From positions 1,091,001 through 1,155,000 of the forward strand of contig CP016836.1 in the NCBI GenBank assembly GCA_002240395.1: 64,000 nucleotides of DNA, in the 5' to 3' direction. Shown one piece after another: positions 42,655 to 50,897 of this stretch; position 1 is the first letter of the stretch, and each line of letters opens with the position of its first letter. The notes below the pieces were generated by a model that did no database searches, had not been told where the DNA came from, and was given only the letters and a program-made list of their open reading frames with translations. Source of the DNA: Xanthomonas citri pv. mangiferaeindicae. GTDB taxonomy: Bacteria; Pseudomonadota; Gammaproteobacteria; Xanthomonadales; Xanthomonadaceae. The translations under genes and the position numbers were made by a program.

Positions 42655-42906
42655 GCCCCCACCCGCCGCGCTATGCGCGTCGACCTCCCCGCGCGCGGGG
42701 GAGGTGAGCGGCGCGGATCCCTTCCCAGGTCGCGGCGATCCGACCTCCTCCACACGTGGGGAGGTGATTCCTCGCGCCTTCCGCACTTGGACGCGTGGTC
42801 GCTCATCGCGATCGGAGCTTGCTCTCCACATGCAGGGCGAGGTCGTGTTCGCAGCGATGCGCATCTGCTCCCTCCCCCGCCTGCGGGGAGGGCCGGGGTG
42901 GGGGCC
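42655..42906. repeat. Intergenic GC-rich palindromic repeats
   Basis: Three related elements lie in the gap between yqeY and envC. The first, 42655-42707, is GCCCCCACC, a degenerate CGCGC stem, then ACCTCCCC-GCGCGC-GGGGGAGGT. The second is an isolated stem, ACCTCCTCC...GGGGAGGT, at 42743-42765. The third, 42869-42906, is CCTCCCCCGC-CT-GCGGGGAGGG followed by GGTGGGGGC in the opposite orientation. They are the same family as those at 13081 and 63006. Confidence 0.8.
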
Positions 42907-42922
42907 GCCGATCGCGACCGCG

Positions 42923-44188
42923 TCAGCGACGCTGCAGCCAGGTCGTCGGATTGACCGGCTTGCCGTTCTGGCGCAATTCGAAGTACAGGCCACTGCGGCC
43001 CTGGCCGCCGGAGTTACCGACGCTGGCGATGGTGTCGCCGCGTTTCACCGCATCGCCGGTCTTGCGCAGCAAGGCGTCGTTGTGCGCGTACAGGCTCATG
43101 TAGCCGTTGCCGTGGTCGACGATCAGCAGCATGCCGTAACCGGTCATCCACTCGGCGAACACGACGGTACCGTCGGCGACAGCCTTGACGGGGGTGCCCG
43201 CGGCCGCGCCGATCAGCACGCCGTTGCTGCTGCTGCCGTCGGGCAGCCTGCCGCCGAAGGCGGTCAGCAGCGCGCCACTGATCGGCCAGCCCAGGCCGCC
43301 GACCTGCGGCGCCGGGGCGCGGGCGACCTGCGGCCGTGGCCGGGACGGCGCACGGGTGCCGCTCCCGCTCTGCCGGGCTTCGCGGGCCTCCCGCGCCTCG
43401 CGCTCGCGCGCCGCAGCGGCCGCCGCGCGCCGTTCGGCCTCGGCCCGACGTGCGGCCGCGCGCAGCTGCGCCAGTACGCGCTCGAGCGCGCGAGCATCCT
43501 GGCCCAGGGCCTTTTCACGAGCGCTGCGATCGTTGAACTTCGCATCCAGCCCTTTGACTGCGTCGGCGCGCTTGCTGCGATCGGCCTCGACCTGCGCCAG
43601 CCGTGCCCGCTGCTCGGCGTGCGCGGCTTCGAGCGCGGCGCGGCGATCCTGGATCGCCGCCTCCATGCCGTCGAGCTCGGTCATTTCGGCCCGCAGCTCT
43701 GCGATGCGCTCGCTGCGCTGCTGCTGCAGGTAGCGGTGATAGACCAGCAGGCGGCCGGCGTCGGCAACCCGGTCCTGCGCCAGCATCAGCTTGAGCGCGG
43801 CCTCGTCGCCGATGGTGTAGGCCGCCCGCAGCAAGGTCGCCAACTCGGCGCGACGCTGCTCGACGGTGGCGATGAGGGTCTGGCGGCGCGCCTGCAGGCG
43901 CTCGAGCTCGGCCTGCTCGGCCGCGAGCTTGATCCGGGTTTCGCGCAGCGCGGTGGTCGATGCCGCAACCTGTTCGTCGGCCTGGCGCAGCTCGCGTGCG
44001 GCGGCGCCGCGCTGGCCCTCGAGGCGACGGCGCTCGGCGGCAACGTCACGCAGCTCCTTGCGCACCCGCTCCAGGCGGCGTTCGGTCTCGCGACTGTTCT
44101 GGGCCGCGACCTCGAGCACCGGCAGCGCCGCGGCCAGCAGCGCGGTCAGCAGCAGCGCGGCGCCGGTCGCAGTCGCCCTGCCGGTCAT
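42923..44188 (-). CDS. envC: Murein hydrolase activator EnvC
   Basis: A 421-residue periplasmic protein with a signal peptide (ALLLTALLAAALPVLEVAAQ), long coiled coils rich in Arg, Glu and Ala (residues about 30-280), an Arg/Pro linker, and a C-terminal LytM domain. The LytM domain is degenerate: SNGVLIGAAAGTPVKAV lacks the HxxxD pair and LYFELRQNG lacks the HxH. As in E. coli EnvC, it should therefore activate amidases (AmiA/AmiB) at the septum rather than cut peptidoglycan itself. The start is 2 nt after the gpmI stop, so they are co-transcribed, a common gpmI-envC pairing. Confidence 0.9.
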   Translation of the reverse strand: MTGRATATGAALLLTALLAAALPVLEVAAQNSRETERRLERVRKELRDVAAERRRLEGQRGAAARELRQADEQVAASTTALRETRIKLAAEQAELERLQARRQTLIATVEQRRAELATLLRAAYTIGDEAALKLMLAQDRVADAGRLLVYHRYLQQQRSERIAELRAEMTELDGMEAAIQDRRAALEAAHAEQRARLAQVEADRSKRADAVKGLDAKFNDRSAREKALGQDARALERVLAQLRAAARRAEAERRAAAAAAREREAREAREARQSGSGTRAPSRPRPQVARAPAPQVGGLGWPISGALLTAFGGRLPDGSSSNGVLIGAAAGTPVKAVADGTVVFAEWMTGYGMLLIVDHGNGYMSLYAHNDALLRKTGDAVKRGDTIASVGNSGGQGRSGLYFELRQNGKPVNPTTWLQRR

Positions 44189-44190
44189 GG

Positions 44191-45741
44191 TCAGCCGTCG
44201 GCCTGCAGCAGGCTGCGGCCGGTCATCTCGGCCGGCACCGGCAGGCCCAGCAGGTCGAGGATCGTCGGCGCCAGGTCGCGCAGCGCTCCACCCCGGCGCA
44301 GCGGGCCGGGCCGGCTGCCGACGTAGACCAGATCGACTGGGCCGACCGTGTGTGCGGTGTGCGGCTCGCCGGTCTCGGGGTCGCGCATCATCTCGACGTT
44401 GCCGTGGTCGGCCGTGACCAGCAGTTCGCCGCCCTTCGCACGCACGATCTCGACGATCTCGCCGACCGCGCGGTCGACGGTCTCCACCGCCTTGATCGCC
44501 GCCTCGAGCACGCCGGTGTGCCCGACCATGTCGGGGTTGGCGAAGTTGCAGATCACGACATCGAAGCGCTCGTCGCGCACTGCCTGCACCAGTTGCGCGC
44601 AGACCTCGGGCGCGCTCATCTCCGGCTGCAGATCGTAGGTCGCGACCTTGGGGCTGGGCACCAGGATGCGCTCCTCGCCCGGGAACGGCGCCTCGCGGCC
44701 GCCGCTGAGGAAGAACGTGACGTGCGCGTACTTCTCGGTCTCGGCGATGCGCAGCTGGGTCAGCCCTTGGGCGCCGAGCACTTCGCCCAGCGTGTTGGGC
44801 AGATCGTCGGGCGCGAAGGCCAGCGGTGCGGGCAGCCGCGCGTCGTACTCGGTCAGGCAGACGAAGCGCGACAGCGCTGGGCGCCGCGCCTGGAACCCGG
44901 CGAAGGCCGGATCGACGAACGCTGCGGTGAGCTGGCGGGCGCGGTCGGCGCGGAAGTTCATGAACACCACGGCATCGCCGTCGGCCATCGGCACCGCGCC
45001 GTCGATGACGGTCGGACGCACGAATTCGTCGTTCTCGTCGCGCGCATAGGCAGCCTGCAGGGCTGCGACTGCGTCGGGCGCGCGGTACGGCGAGGCCGCT
45101 TCGACGATCGCGTCCCAGGCCTGGCGCACGCGCTCCCAGCGCTGGTCGCGGTCCATCGCGTAGTAGCGGCCCGACACGCTGGCAACGTGCGCGTTGCCCA
45201 AGGCTGCGCAGCGCTCGTGCAGCGCGCGCAGGCTCGGTTCGGCCGAACGCGGCGGCATGTCGCGGCCATCGGTGAACGCGTGCACGGCCACGCGCGCCAC
45301 GCCGCGGCGATGCGCCAGTTCGAGCATCGCGAACAGGTGCGCCTCGTGGCTGTGGACGCCGCCGGGCGAGAGCAGGCCCATCACGTGCAGCGTGCCGCCG
45401 TTGGCGCGCACCGCGTCGCAGGCCGCGCCCAACTCGGCGTTGGCGAAGAAACTGCCGTCCTCGATCGCGGCATCGATGCGGGTCAGGTCCTGATAGACGA
45501 CCCGGCCGGCACCGATGTTCATGTGGCCGACCTCCGAGTTGCCCATTTGCCCGTCCGGCAGGCCGACGTGGCGACCCTCGGTATGGATCAGCGTGCTCGG
45601 ATGCGCGGCGAGCAGACCGCGCCAGGTCGGAATGTTCGCGAGCGCGAGCGCGTTGTCGCGCGGGTCGTCGCGGTGTCCCCAGCCGTCGAGGATCAGCAGG
45701 ACGACGGGGCGCGGACGGGAGGCGGGAGTGGCATGCGGCAC
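44191..45741 (-). CDS. gpmI: 2,3-bisphosphoglycerate-independent phosphoglycerate mutase
   Basis: A roughly 516-residue two-domain metalloenzyme interconverting 3- and 2-phosphoglycerate in glycolysis. Motifs are VVLLILDGWGHRDD, the phospho-Ser region DGQMGNSEVGHMNIGAGR, LLSPGGVHSHEAHL, VHAFTDGRDMPPRSA, FMNFRADRARQL, EYDARLPAPLAF and VTADHGNVEMM with GEPHTAHT. I chose GTG 45741 because it gives the normal family length, while a -10 (TACAAT, 45774-45779, - strand) would place the transcript start near 45767, inside the longer GTG 45786 form. Confidence 0.9.
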   Translation of the reverse strand: MPHATPASRPRPVVLLILDGWGHRDDPRDNALALANIPTWRGLLAAHPSTLIHTEGRHVGLPDGQMGNSEVGHMNIGAGRVVYQDLTRIDAAIEDGSFFANAELGAACDAVRANGGTLHVMGLLSPGGVHSHEAHLFAMLELAHRRGVARVAVHAFTDGRDMPPRSAEPSLRALHERCAALGNAHVASVSGRYYAMDRDQRWERVRQAWDAIVEAASPYRAPDAVAALQAAYARDENDEFVRPTVIDGAVPMADGDAVVFMNFRADRARQLTAAFVDPAFAGFQARRPALSRFVCLTEYDARLPAPLAFAPDDLPNTLGEVLGAQGLTQLRIAETEKYAHVTFFLSGGREAPFPGEERILVPSPKVATYDLQPEMSAPEVCAQLVQAVRDERFDVVICNFANPDMVGHTGVLEAAIKAVETVDRAVGEIVEIVRAKGGELLVTADHGNVEMMRDPETGEPHTAHTVGPVDLVYVGSRPGPLRRGGALRDLAPTILDLLGLPVPAEMTGRSLLQADG

Positions 45742-45773
45742 GACGAACGGCCCAGTGACCAAAGACAGATGCG

Positions 45774-45779
45774 ATTGTA
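45774..45779 (-). promoter_or_regulatory. Probable -10 for the gpmI-envC transcript
   Basis: TACAAT read on the - strand (ATTGTA on +). No strong -35 was found. Its position argues for the internal gpmI start at 45741. Confidence 0.5.
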
Positions 45780-45845
45780 CCGACACGACGGCAAGCTACG
45801 GTCGACGGCGGGCTCCGCCCGCTCCGCCCTTCCTCGAGGTCTGCC

Positions 45846-46586
45846 ATGTCCGCTGCCCGTCCGCACCGCCCCGCCCGCGCATTGCTCGCGTTCGCCCTCG
45901 CCCTGTCTGCCGGCGCGGCGTGCGCTCAGGCCGACGTTTCGAAGGTCAACGGCGGGATCACCGCCGAGGCCGGCCAGGCCTACGGCGACCTGTCGACAGT
46001 CAACGGCGGCATCCGCATCGGCGACGGCGTCCGCGCCAAGGACGTGGAGACCGTCAATGGCGGCATCCGCGGCGACGATGACATCGAGGCCGGCACAGTG
46101 GAAACGGTCAACGGTGGCATCACCCTCGGCGCACGGGCGCGCACCCGCAGCCTGACCACCGTCAACGGCGGCGTCCGGCTGGGGCAGGACGCGCAGATCG
46201 CCGGCAGCATCGAAAGCGTCAGCGGCGGCGTGTTCGTCGATCGCGGCGGACGGGTCGACGGCAATGTGGTCACCGTCAACGGCGCGATCGGCCTGGTCGG
46301 CACCGAGGTGACTGGCGACGTGAAGACGGTCAATGGCGATGTCACCATCGGCGCTGCCTCGAAGGTGCGCGGTGGCCTGACGGTCGACAAGCCGTCCTCG
46401 AACTGGTTCCCGGTCACGATCAACCGCCGCAGCCCGCGGGTGATCATCGGCCCCAACGCGGTGATCGAAGGCCCGCTGACGTTCAAGCGCGAAGTCACGC
46501 TGTACGTCCACAACAGCGCGCGCACCGGCCCGATCAGCGGCGCCACCGCGATCGCCTACGACGGCGCGCAAGCCCCCAAGGACTGA
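45846..46586 (+). CDS. Secreted VNGG-repeat (beta-solenoid-like) protein
   Basis: A 246-residue exported protein. A signal peptide (ALLAFALALSAGAACAQA, cleaved near residue 29) precedes eight imperfect repeats of about 18 residues. The Val-Asn pairs lie at 34, 52, 70, 88, 106, (125), 144 and 162, each of the form TVNGGIxxG. Such a regular Val/Asn/Gly/Gly spacing suggests a short right-handed beta-solenoid, comparable to polymer-forming bactofilin-like or DUF4097-like proteins. A non-repeat C-terminal part (180-246) follows. The function is unknown; it is divergent from gpmI and probably periplasmic. Confidence 0.75.
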   Translation: MSAARPHRPARALLAFALALSAGAACAQADVSKVNGGITAEAGQAYGDLSTVNGGIRIGDGVRAKDVETVNGGIRGDDDIEAGTVETVNGGITLGARARTRSLTTVNGGVRLGQDAQIAGSIESVSGGVFVDRGGRVDGNVVTVNGAIGLVGTEVTGDVKTVNGDVTIGAASKVRGGLTVDKPSSNWFPVTINRRSPRVIIGPNAVIEGPLTFKREVTLYVHNSARTGPISGATAIAYDGAQAPKD

Positions 46587-46619
46587 ACGGGCCTGCGCGC
46601 ATCGGCAGCTGAACGCCCG

Positions 46620-46625
46620 TATAGT
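46620..46625 (+). promoter_or_regulatory. Possible -10 for the M28 peptidase gene
   Basis: TATAGT, 33 nt before ATG 46658, with SD GGAG at 46643-46646. The -35 is unclear. Confidence 0.4.
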
Positions 46626-46657
46626 GCGGCGTCCCAGCTTGCAGGAGTGATCACCAG

Positions 46658-48373
46658 ATGCGCAGACCCCACTTGATGCTGGCCCTGCCGGCCGCGCTCG
46701 CGCTTGCGGCATGCGGCGCCCAGGACAAGGCGGCCGACACCGCAGCGACGTCCCCCACGCCCGACGCCGCACATACGTTCTCGCCCGAGATCACCGGTGC
46801 GGACTTCGGCGAACTGGTCAAGACGCTGGCTTCCGATGAATTCGAGGGTCGCGCGCCGGGCACCGTCGGCGAAGACCGCACGGTCGAGTACATCAGCGCC
46901 CAGTTCCAGCGCATCGGTCTGCAGCCGGGCGGCGACAACGACAGCTGGTACCAGACCGTGCCGATGGTCGAGACCACGGCCGACGAGTCGACTGTGCTCA
47001 AGCTCACCACCGCCAAGGGCGCGCGCGACCTGGCGTTCGGCCGCGACATGGTGCTGGGCACGCGCACCGGCAAGCCGCAGATCGAAGTCGCCGACAGCGA
47101 ATTGGTGTTCGTCGGTTACGGCGTCGACGCGCCCGAGCAGAACTGGAACGACTACGCCGGCCTCGACGTCAAGGGCAAGACCGTGGTCATCCTGGTCAAC
47201 GATCCGGGCTTCCACGCCCAGGATGCGTCGCTGTTCGAAGGCGAGCGCATGACCTACTACGGCCGCTGGACCTACAAGTTCGAGGAAGCCGCGCGCAAGG
47301 GCGCGGCCGCCGCACTGATCGTGCATGACACCGCCGGTGCGTCCTATGGCTGGGACGTGGTCAAGAACTCGTGGTCGGGCGCGCAGTTCGACCTGCGCCC
47401 GCAGGACGATCCCGAGCCGCGCCTGCCGGCGCAGGGCTGGATCACCGGTGATGTCGCCCGCGCCCTGTTCGCCGACGCCGGCCTCGACCTCGATGCGCAG
47501 ATCCAGGCCGCCAACCAGCGCGGCTTCAAGCCGGTGCCGCTGAACGCCAAGGTGTCGTTCGACCTCAAGAGCACGGTGGCCGAGAAGAGCTCGCGCAACG
47601 TCGTGGGCATCCTGCCCGGGACCGAAGCGCCGAACGAGGCGATCCTCTATCTCGCCCACTGGGACCACCTGGGCAAGCATGAGGGCGGGCAATCCGATAA
47701 CGGCGAGGACACGATCTACAACGGTGCGATCGACAACGCCACCGGCGTGGCCGGCATCATCGAGATCGCCGAGAAATTCGCCACTGCCGAGCCCAAGCCG
47801 AAGCGCTCGCTGGTGTTTCTGGCGGTCACGCTCGAGGAATCGGGCCTGCTGGGCAGCAAGTACTACGTCGCCCAGCCGAGCATCGACCTGGCGCAGACGG
47901 TCGGCGTGATCAACCTCGACGCGATGAGCGTCGCCGGCCCCTCGCGCGACTTCGTCGTCACCGGCAAGGGCAGCTCGGAGCTGGAGGACATCCTGCAGAC
48001 CTACGCCGGCCAGCAGAACCGCACGCTGGTCGAGGAAGGCAATCCGGCCGGCGGTTACTACTTCCGCTCCGACCACTTCAACTTCGCCAAGGCCGGCGTG
48101 CCCGCGCTCTATGCCAAGGGCGGCAACGACCTGATCGAAGGCGGCGTCGCTGCCGGCAAGGCAGCCAGCGACGACTACGCCACGCGCTATCACCAGCCCG
48201 GCGACGAGTACAACCCGGACTGGAACCTCGACGGCGTCGTGCAGGACCTCGAGGCGCTGTACGGCGTCGGCCGCACGCTCGCCGACGGCGACCGCTGGCC
48301 GAACTGGTACGACGGCAATCCGTTCAAGGCCGCACGCGACGCGGCGCGCAGCGAGGTCGGCGGCGCACCGTAA
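46658..48373 (+). CDS. M28-family zinc aminopeptidase lipoprotein with PA domain
   Basis: A 571-residue metallopeptidase. A lipoprotein signal (LALPAALALAACG, Cys near residue 19) implies an outer-membrane anchor facing the periplasm or surface. A protease-associated insert lies at residues about 140-270 (DYAGLDVKGKTVVILVND). The M28 core has co-catalytic zinc motifs LAHWDHLG, DNATGVAG, VTLEESGLLGSKYY, VINLDAMSV and the late YHQPGDEYN. The length fits PA-domain M28 enzymes. It probably cleaves N-terminal residues from peptides for nutrition. Hairpins downstream probably end the transcript. Confidence 0.9.
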   Translation: MRRPHLMLALPAALALAACGAQDKAADTAATSPTPDAAHTFSPEITGADFGELVKTLASDEFEGRAPGTVGEDRTVEYISAQFQRIGLQPGGDNDSWYQTVPMVETTADESTVLKLTTAKGARDLAFGRDMVLGTRTGKPQIEVADSELVFVGYGVDAPEQNWNDYAGLDVKGKTVVILVNDPGFHAQDASLFEGERMTYYGRWTYKFEEAARKGAAAALIVHDTAGASYGWDVVKNSWSGAQFDLRPQDDPEPRLPAQGWITGDVARALFADAGLDLDAQIQAANQRGFKPVPLNAKVSFDLKSTVAEKSSRNVVGILPGTEAPNEAILYLAHWDHLGKHEGGQSDNGEDTIYNGAIDNATGVAGIIEIAEKFATAEPKPKRSLVFLAVTLEESGLLGSKYYVAQPSIDLAQTVGVINLDAMSVAGPSRDFVVTGKGSSELEDILQTYAGQQNRTLVEEGNPAGGYYFRSDHFNFAKAGVPALYAKGGNDLIEGGVAAGKAASDDYATRYHQPGDEYNPDWNLDGVVQDLEALYGVGRTLADGDRWPNWYDGNPFKAARDAARSEVGGAP

Positions 48374-48382
48374 CCACGCTAT

Positions 48383-48444
48383 GCCGGCCTGGATGGCCGG
48401 CCCATTGCGACACCTGCGAAGGGCGGCGGCGACGCCGCCCTTCG
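48383..48444 (+). terminator. Two stacked hairpins after the M28 peptidase gene
   Basis: GCCGGCC (48383-48389) pairs with GGCCGGC (48395-48401), and CGAAGGGCGGC (48417-48427) with GCCGCCCTTCG (48434-48444). There is no clear T-run, so termination is probable but not certain. Confidence 0.5.
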
Positions 48445-48463
48445 TACAGGCGAGGACCGCCCG

Positions 48464-49162
48464 ATGCCTGCACGCCCCACGACACCCGCCGCGCCGGACC
48501 CGGCCCACCCGCCCGGGCCGCCGCCCGCATTCCCTGTCCGAGATCCCGACCGCGCCCTGCCCGACCTCGCGCTGTTCGACTTCGACGGCACGATCACCAC
48601 GCGCGAGACCTTCCCCGACCTGCTCGTCGCCGCGACGCCGCGCTGGCGGCTGATCGCCGGGCGCGCGCTGATGGCGCCGGTCGTGATCGCCTACCGGCTG
48701 GGCGGGTTGTCGGGCATCCGCACGCGCGCGGCGCTCGTGCGCTACGCCTTCTCCGGAGTACCGGCCGAGCGCGTCGCCGCAGTCGGCGCGATGCTGGCGG
48801 CCACGCGATTGCCCGCGCTGGTGCGCCCGCAGATGCAGGCGCGGATCGACTGGCATCGCGCGCGCGGCGATACCGTGGTCGTGGTCTCGGGCAATCTCGA
48901 CGTGCTGCTGGCCCCTTGGTGTGCGGCCCAGGGTGTGGCGCTGCTGTGCTCGAGGCTCGAGCAGGCCGACGGCCGGCTCACCGGCCGCTATGCGGGCGCG
49001 CAGTGCGCTGGCGACGAGAAGGCCAGGCGGGTGCATGCCGCGTATCCGCGTGAGGCATTCGCGCGGGTATACGCCTACGGCGACACCGATGAGGACCTCG
49101 CGCTGCTGCGCATCGCCGACCATGCCACTTGGCGCGGCGCACCCTGGCCGGCGGCGGCATGA
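48464..49162 (+). CDS. HAD-superfamily phosphatase (subfamily IB, SerB-like)
   Basis: A 232-residue HAD hydrolase. Motif I is LALFDFDGTITTRETF near residue 37 (nucleophile Asp), motif II VVVVSGNLDVLL, and the motif III/IV region is CAGDEKARRV and VYAYGDTDEDLALLRIADHA. This is the HAD-IB pattern shared with phosphoserine phosphatase and CicA-like proteins. A proline-rich N-terminal 30 residues may be extra; the true start could be further in. Its stop overlaps the next start as ATGA. The substrate is not evident. Confidence 0.83.
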   Translation: MPARPTTPAAPDPAHPPGPPPAFPVRDPDRALPDLALFDFDGTITTRETFPDLLVAATPRWRLIAGRALMAPVVIAYRLGGLSGIRTRAALVRYAFSGVPAERVAAVGAMLAATRLPALVRPQMQARIDWHRARGDTVVVVSGNLDVLLAPWCAAQGVALLCSRLEQADGRLTGRYAGAQCAGDEKARRVHAAYPREAFARVYAYGDTDEDLALLRIADHATWRGAPWPAAA

Positions 49163-49485
49163 CCCCACCGGTCCGCCTGCAGCTCTCCCGTCGTCGCGGA
49201 TTCGATCTGCAGGCGCATTCGCACGCGGTCAACGGACTGCCGGCGACGGTCGTCGCGCGCCCCGGGCGCTGGGGCAATCCCTATCGGATCGGCGTCCACG
49301 GCGATCGCGCGACCTGCGTCGCCCGCTACGCCGCGCACATGGCGACCCGCGCCGACGCACTGGATCTCGCGCCGCTGCGCGGCCGCAACCTCGCCTGCTG
49401 GTGCCCGCTCGACGGCCCCTGCCATGCCGACGTCCTGCTGGCGCTGGCCAACCGCGAACAGAGGGCGCCGCACGACCGGTCCTGA
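49159..49485 (+). CDS. DUF4326 domain protein
   Basis: A 108-residue protein beginning at ATG 49159, overlapping the HAD gene by 4 bp. It carries the DUF4326 core: RLQLSRRRGFDL, then ATVVARPGRWGNPYRIGVHG, ATCVARYAAHM and the Cys/His-rich RGRNLACWCPLDGPCHADVLL. DUF4326 proteins occur in bacteria and phages; their function is unknown. The Cys-Trp-Cys-x4-Pro-Cys-His cluster could bind metal. Its coupling to a phosphatase may hint at nucleotide or nucleoside chemistry, but that is speculation. Confidence 0.8.
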   Translation: MTPPVRLQLSRRRGFDLQAHSHAVNGLPATVVARPGRWGNPYRIGVHGDRATCVARYAAHMATRADALDLAPLRGRNLACWCPLDGPCHADVLLALANREQRAPHDRS

Positions 49486-49505
49486 TCGACCGGCCGCCCG
49501 CGCGC

Positions 49506-50711
49506 TCAGCCGATCAGCCGCACCCGCGCGAAGTTGCGCTTGCCGACCTGTAGCACGCCTTCGAAGCCGGGGGCGAGCACGAGGCCGGCGTCCTCGACGA
49601 CGGCGCCGTCGACCTTGACCGCCCGCTCCTTGAGCTTGCGATTGGCCTCCGAATTGCTCGGGGTGATGCCGGCCGCAGTGAGCAGTGCGGCGATGCGCAG
49701 GCCCTCGGTGGGCACCGCGACATCCTGCAACGGCAGCGCGGTCACATCGCCCTCACCGGTCACCGCGGCATGCCAGCCGGCGATCGCGGTCTGCGCCGCG
49801 TCGGCGTCGTGGAAGCGCGTCGCGAGCTCGCGGGCCAAGCGCAGCTTCACATCGCGCGGGTTCAGCGCGCCGGCCTCGACCTCGGCGCGGAGCCGGACGG
49901 CTTCGTCGATGCCGATCTCCAGGCTCAACAGCTCGATCCAGTTCCACATCAGCGCGTCGCCGATCTTCATCGTCTTGTTGACGATGTCGATCGCCGGGTC
50001 GGTCACACCGATGTAGTTGCCCAGCGACTTGGACATCTTGGCCACGCCGTCCAGACCGACGAGCAGTGGCATCGTCAACACGACCTGCGGCGCCTGACCA
50101 TGATGTTCCTGCAGCGCGCGTCCCATCAGCAGGTTGAACTTCTGGTCGGTACCGCCGCATTCGACATCGGCGCGCAGCGCGACCGAGTCGTAACCCTGCA
50201 CCAGCGGATAGAGAAACTCGTGGATCGCGATCGGCTGCTGGCCGGCGTAACGCTTGGCGAAGTCGTCGCGCTCGAGCATGCGCGCAACCGTATGGGTGGA
50301 CGCCAGTCGGATCATGTCCGCCGCGCCCATTGCCCCGAACCATTCGGAGTTGAAGCGCACTTCGGTACGCTCGGCATCGAGCACCTTGAACACCTGCGCC
50401 TTGTAGGTCTCGGCATTCGCGAGCACGTCCTCGCGCGAGAGGGCCTTGCGTGTGGCGCTCTTGCCCGACGGATCACCGATCATTCCGGTGAAGTCGCCGA
50501 TCAGGAAGATCACCGTATGGCCCAGGTCCTGGAACTGGCGCATCTTGTTGAGCAGCACCGTGTGACCCAGATGCAGGTCGGGCGCGGTCGGGTCGAAACC
50601 GGCCTTGATGCGCAACGGGCGACCGAGGGCGAGCCGGGCCTGCAGGTCATCGCGCTTGAGGATTTCGTCGCTGCCGCGTGCGATCAGGTCGAGGGCGGAA
50701 GTCTGGGACAT
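49506..50711 (-). CDS. tyrS: Tyrosyl-tRNA synthetase
   Basis: A 401-residue class Ic aminoacyl-tRNA synthetase. The HIGH-type motif is DLHLGHTVLLN, the KMSKS motif AKMSKSLGNY. RIKAGFDPTAPDLHLG and CGGTDQKFNLLMGR (amino-acid site) are of the TyrZ/long gammaproteobacterial subtype. A C-terminal S4-like RNA-binding domain follows (SNSEANRKLKERAVKVDG). The start at 50711 is the family start; the longer form to 50765 would include the leader palindrome at 50741-50763. Its stop at 49506 is 20 nt from the DUF4326 gene, convergent. Confidence 0.95.
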   Translation of the reverse strand: MSQTSALDLIARGSDEILKRDDLQARLALGRPLRIKAGFDPTAPDLHLGHTVLLNKMRQFQDLGHTVIFLIGDFTGMIGDPSGKSATRKALSREDVLANAETYKAQVFKVLDAERTEVRFNSEWFGAMGAADMIRLASTHTVARMLERDDFAKRYAGQQPIAIHEFLYPLVQGYDSVALRADVECGGTDQKFNLLMGRALQEHHGQAPQVVLTMPLLVGLDGVAKMSKSLGNYIGVTDPAIDIVNKTMKIGDALMWNWIELLSLEIGIDEAVRLRAEVEAGALNPRDVKLRLARELATRFHDADAAQTAIAGWHAAVTGEGDVTALPLQDVAVPTEGLRIAALLTAAGITPSNSEANRKLKERAVKVDGAVVEDAGLVLAPGFEGVLQVGKRNFARVRLIG

Positions 50712-50740
50712 CTGGGGAGGCGTCTCTGGGAAGACACGCC

Positions 50741-50763
50741 GCGTATTCACGATGTGAATACGC
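50741..50763. promoter_or_regulatory. Perfect palindrome in the tyrS leader
   Basis: GCGTATTCAC-GAT-GTGAATACGC: 10-bp perfect arms, 3-nt centre, 29 nt before the tyrS start. It could be an operator at the promoter or an mRNA hairpin. It does not match the TyrR or Clp consensus as I know them. Confidence 0.6.
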
Positions 50764-50828
50764 ACGCTACAGGCGTTAACGTGTCGTTATCTGGTGAATG
50801 GAAGAAAAATTCCTGCGCCGTCAGTCAT

Positions 50829-50857
50829 TTGACGCATGGAGCTCACATCTCTATGTT
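50829..50857 (+). promoter_or_regulatory. Sigma-70 promoter for the M23 peptidase gene
   Basis: TTGACG (50829-50834) and TATGTT (50852-50857), 17-nt spacer, 40 nt before ATG 50898. Confidence 0.75.
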
Positions 50858-50897
50858 ACCGCGCTGACACGTCTTTCACGCACCGGGATCCGCCACG

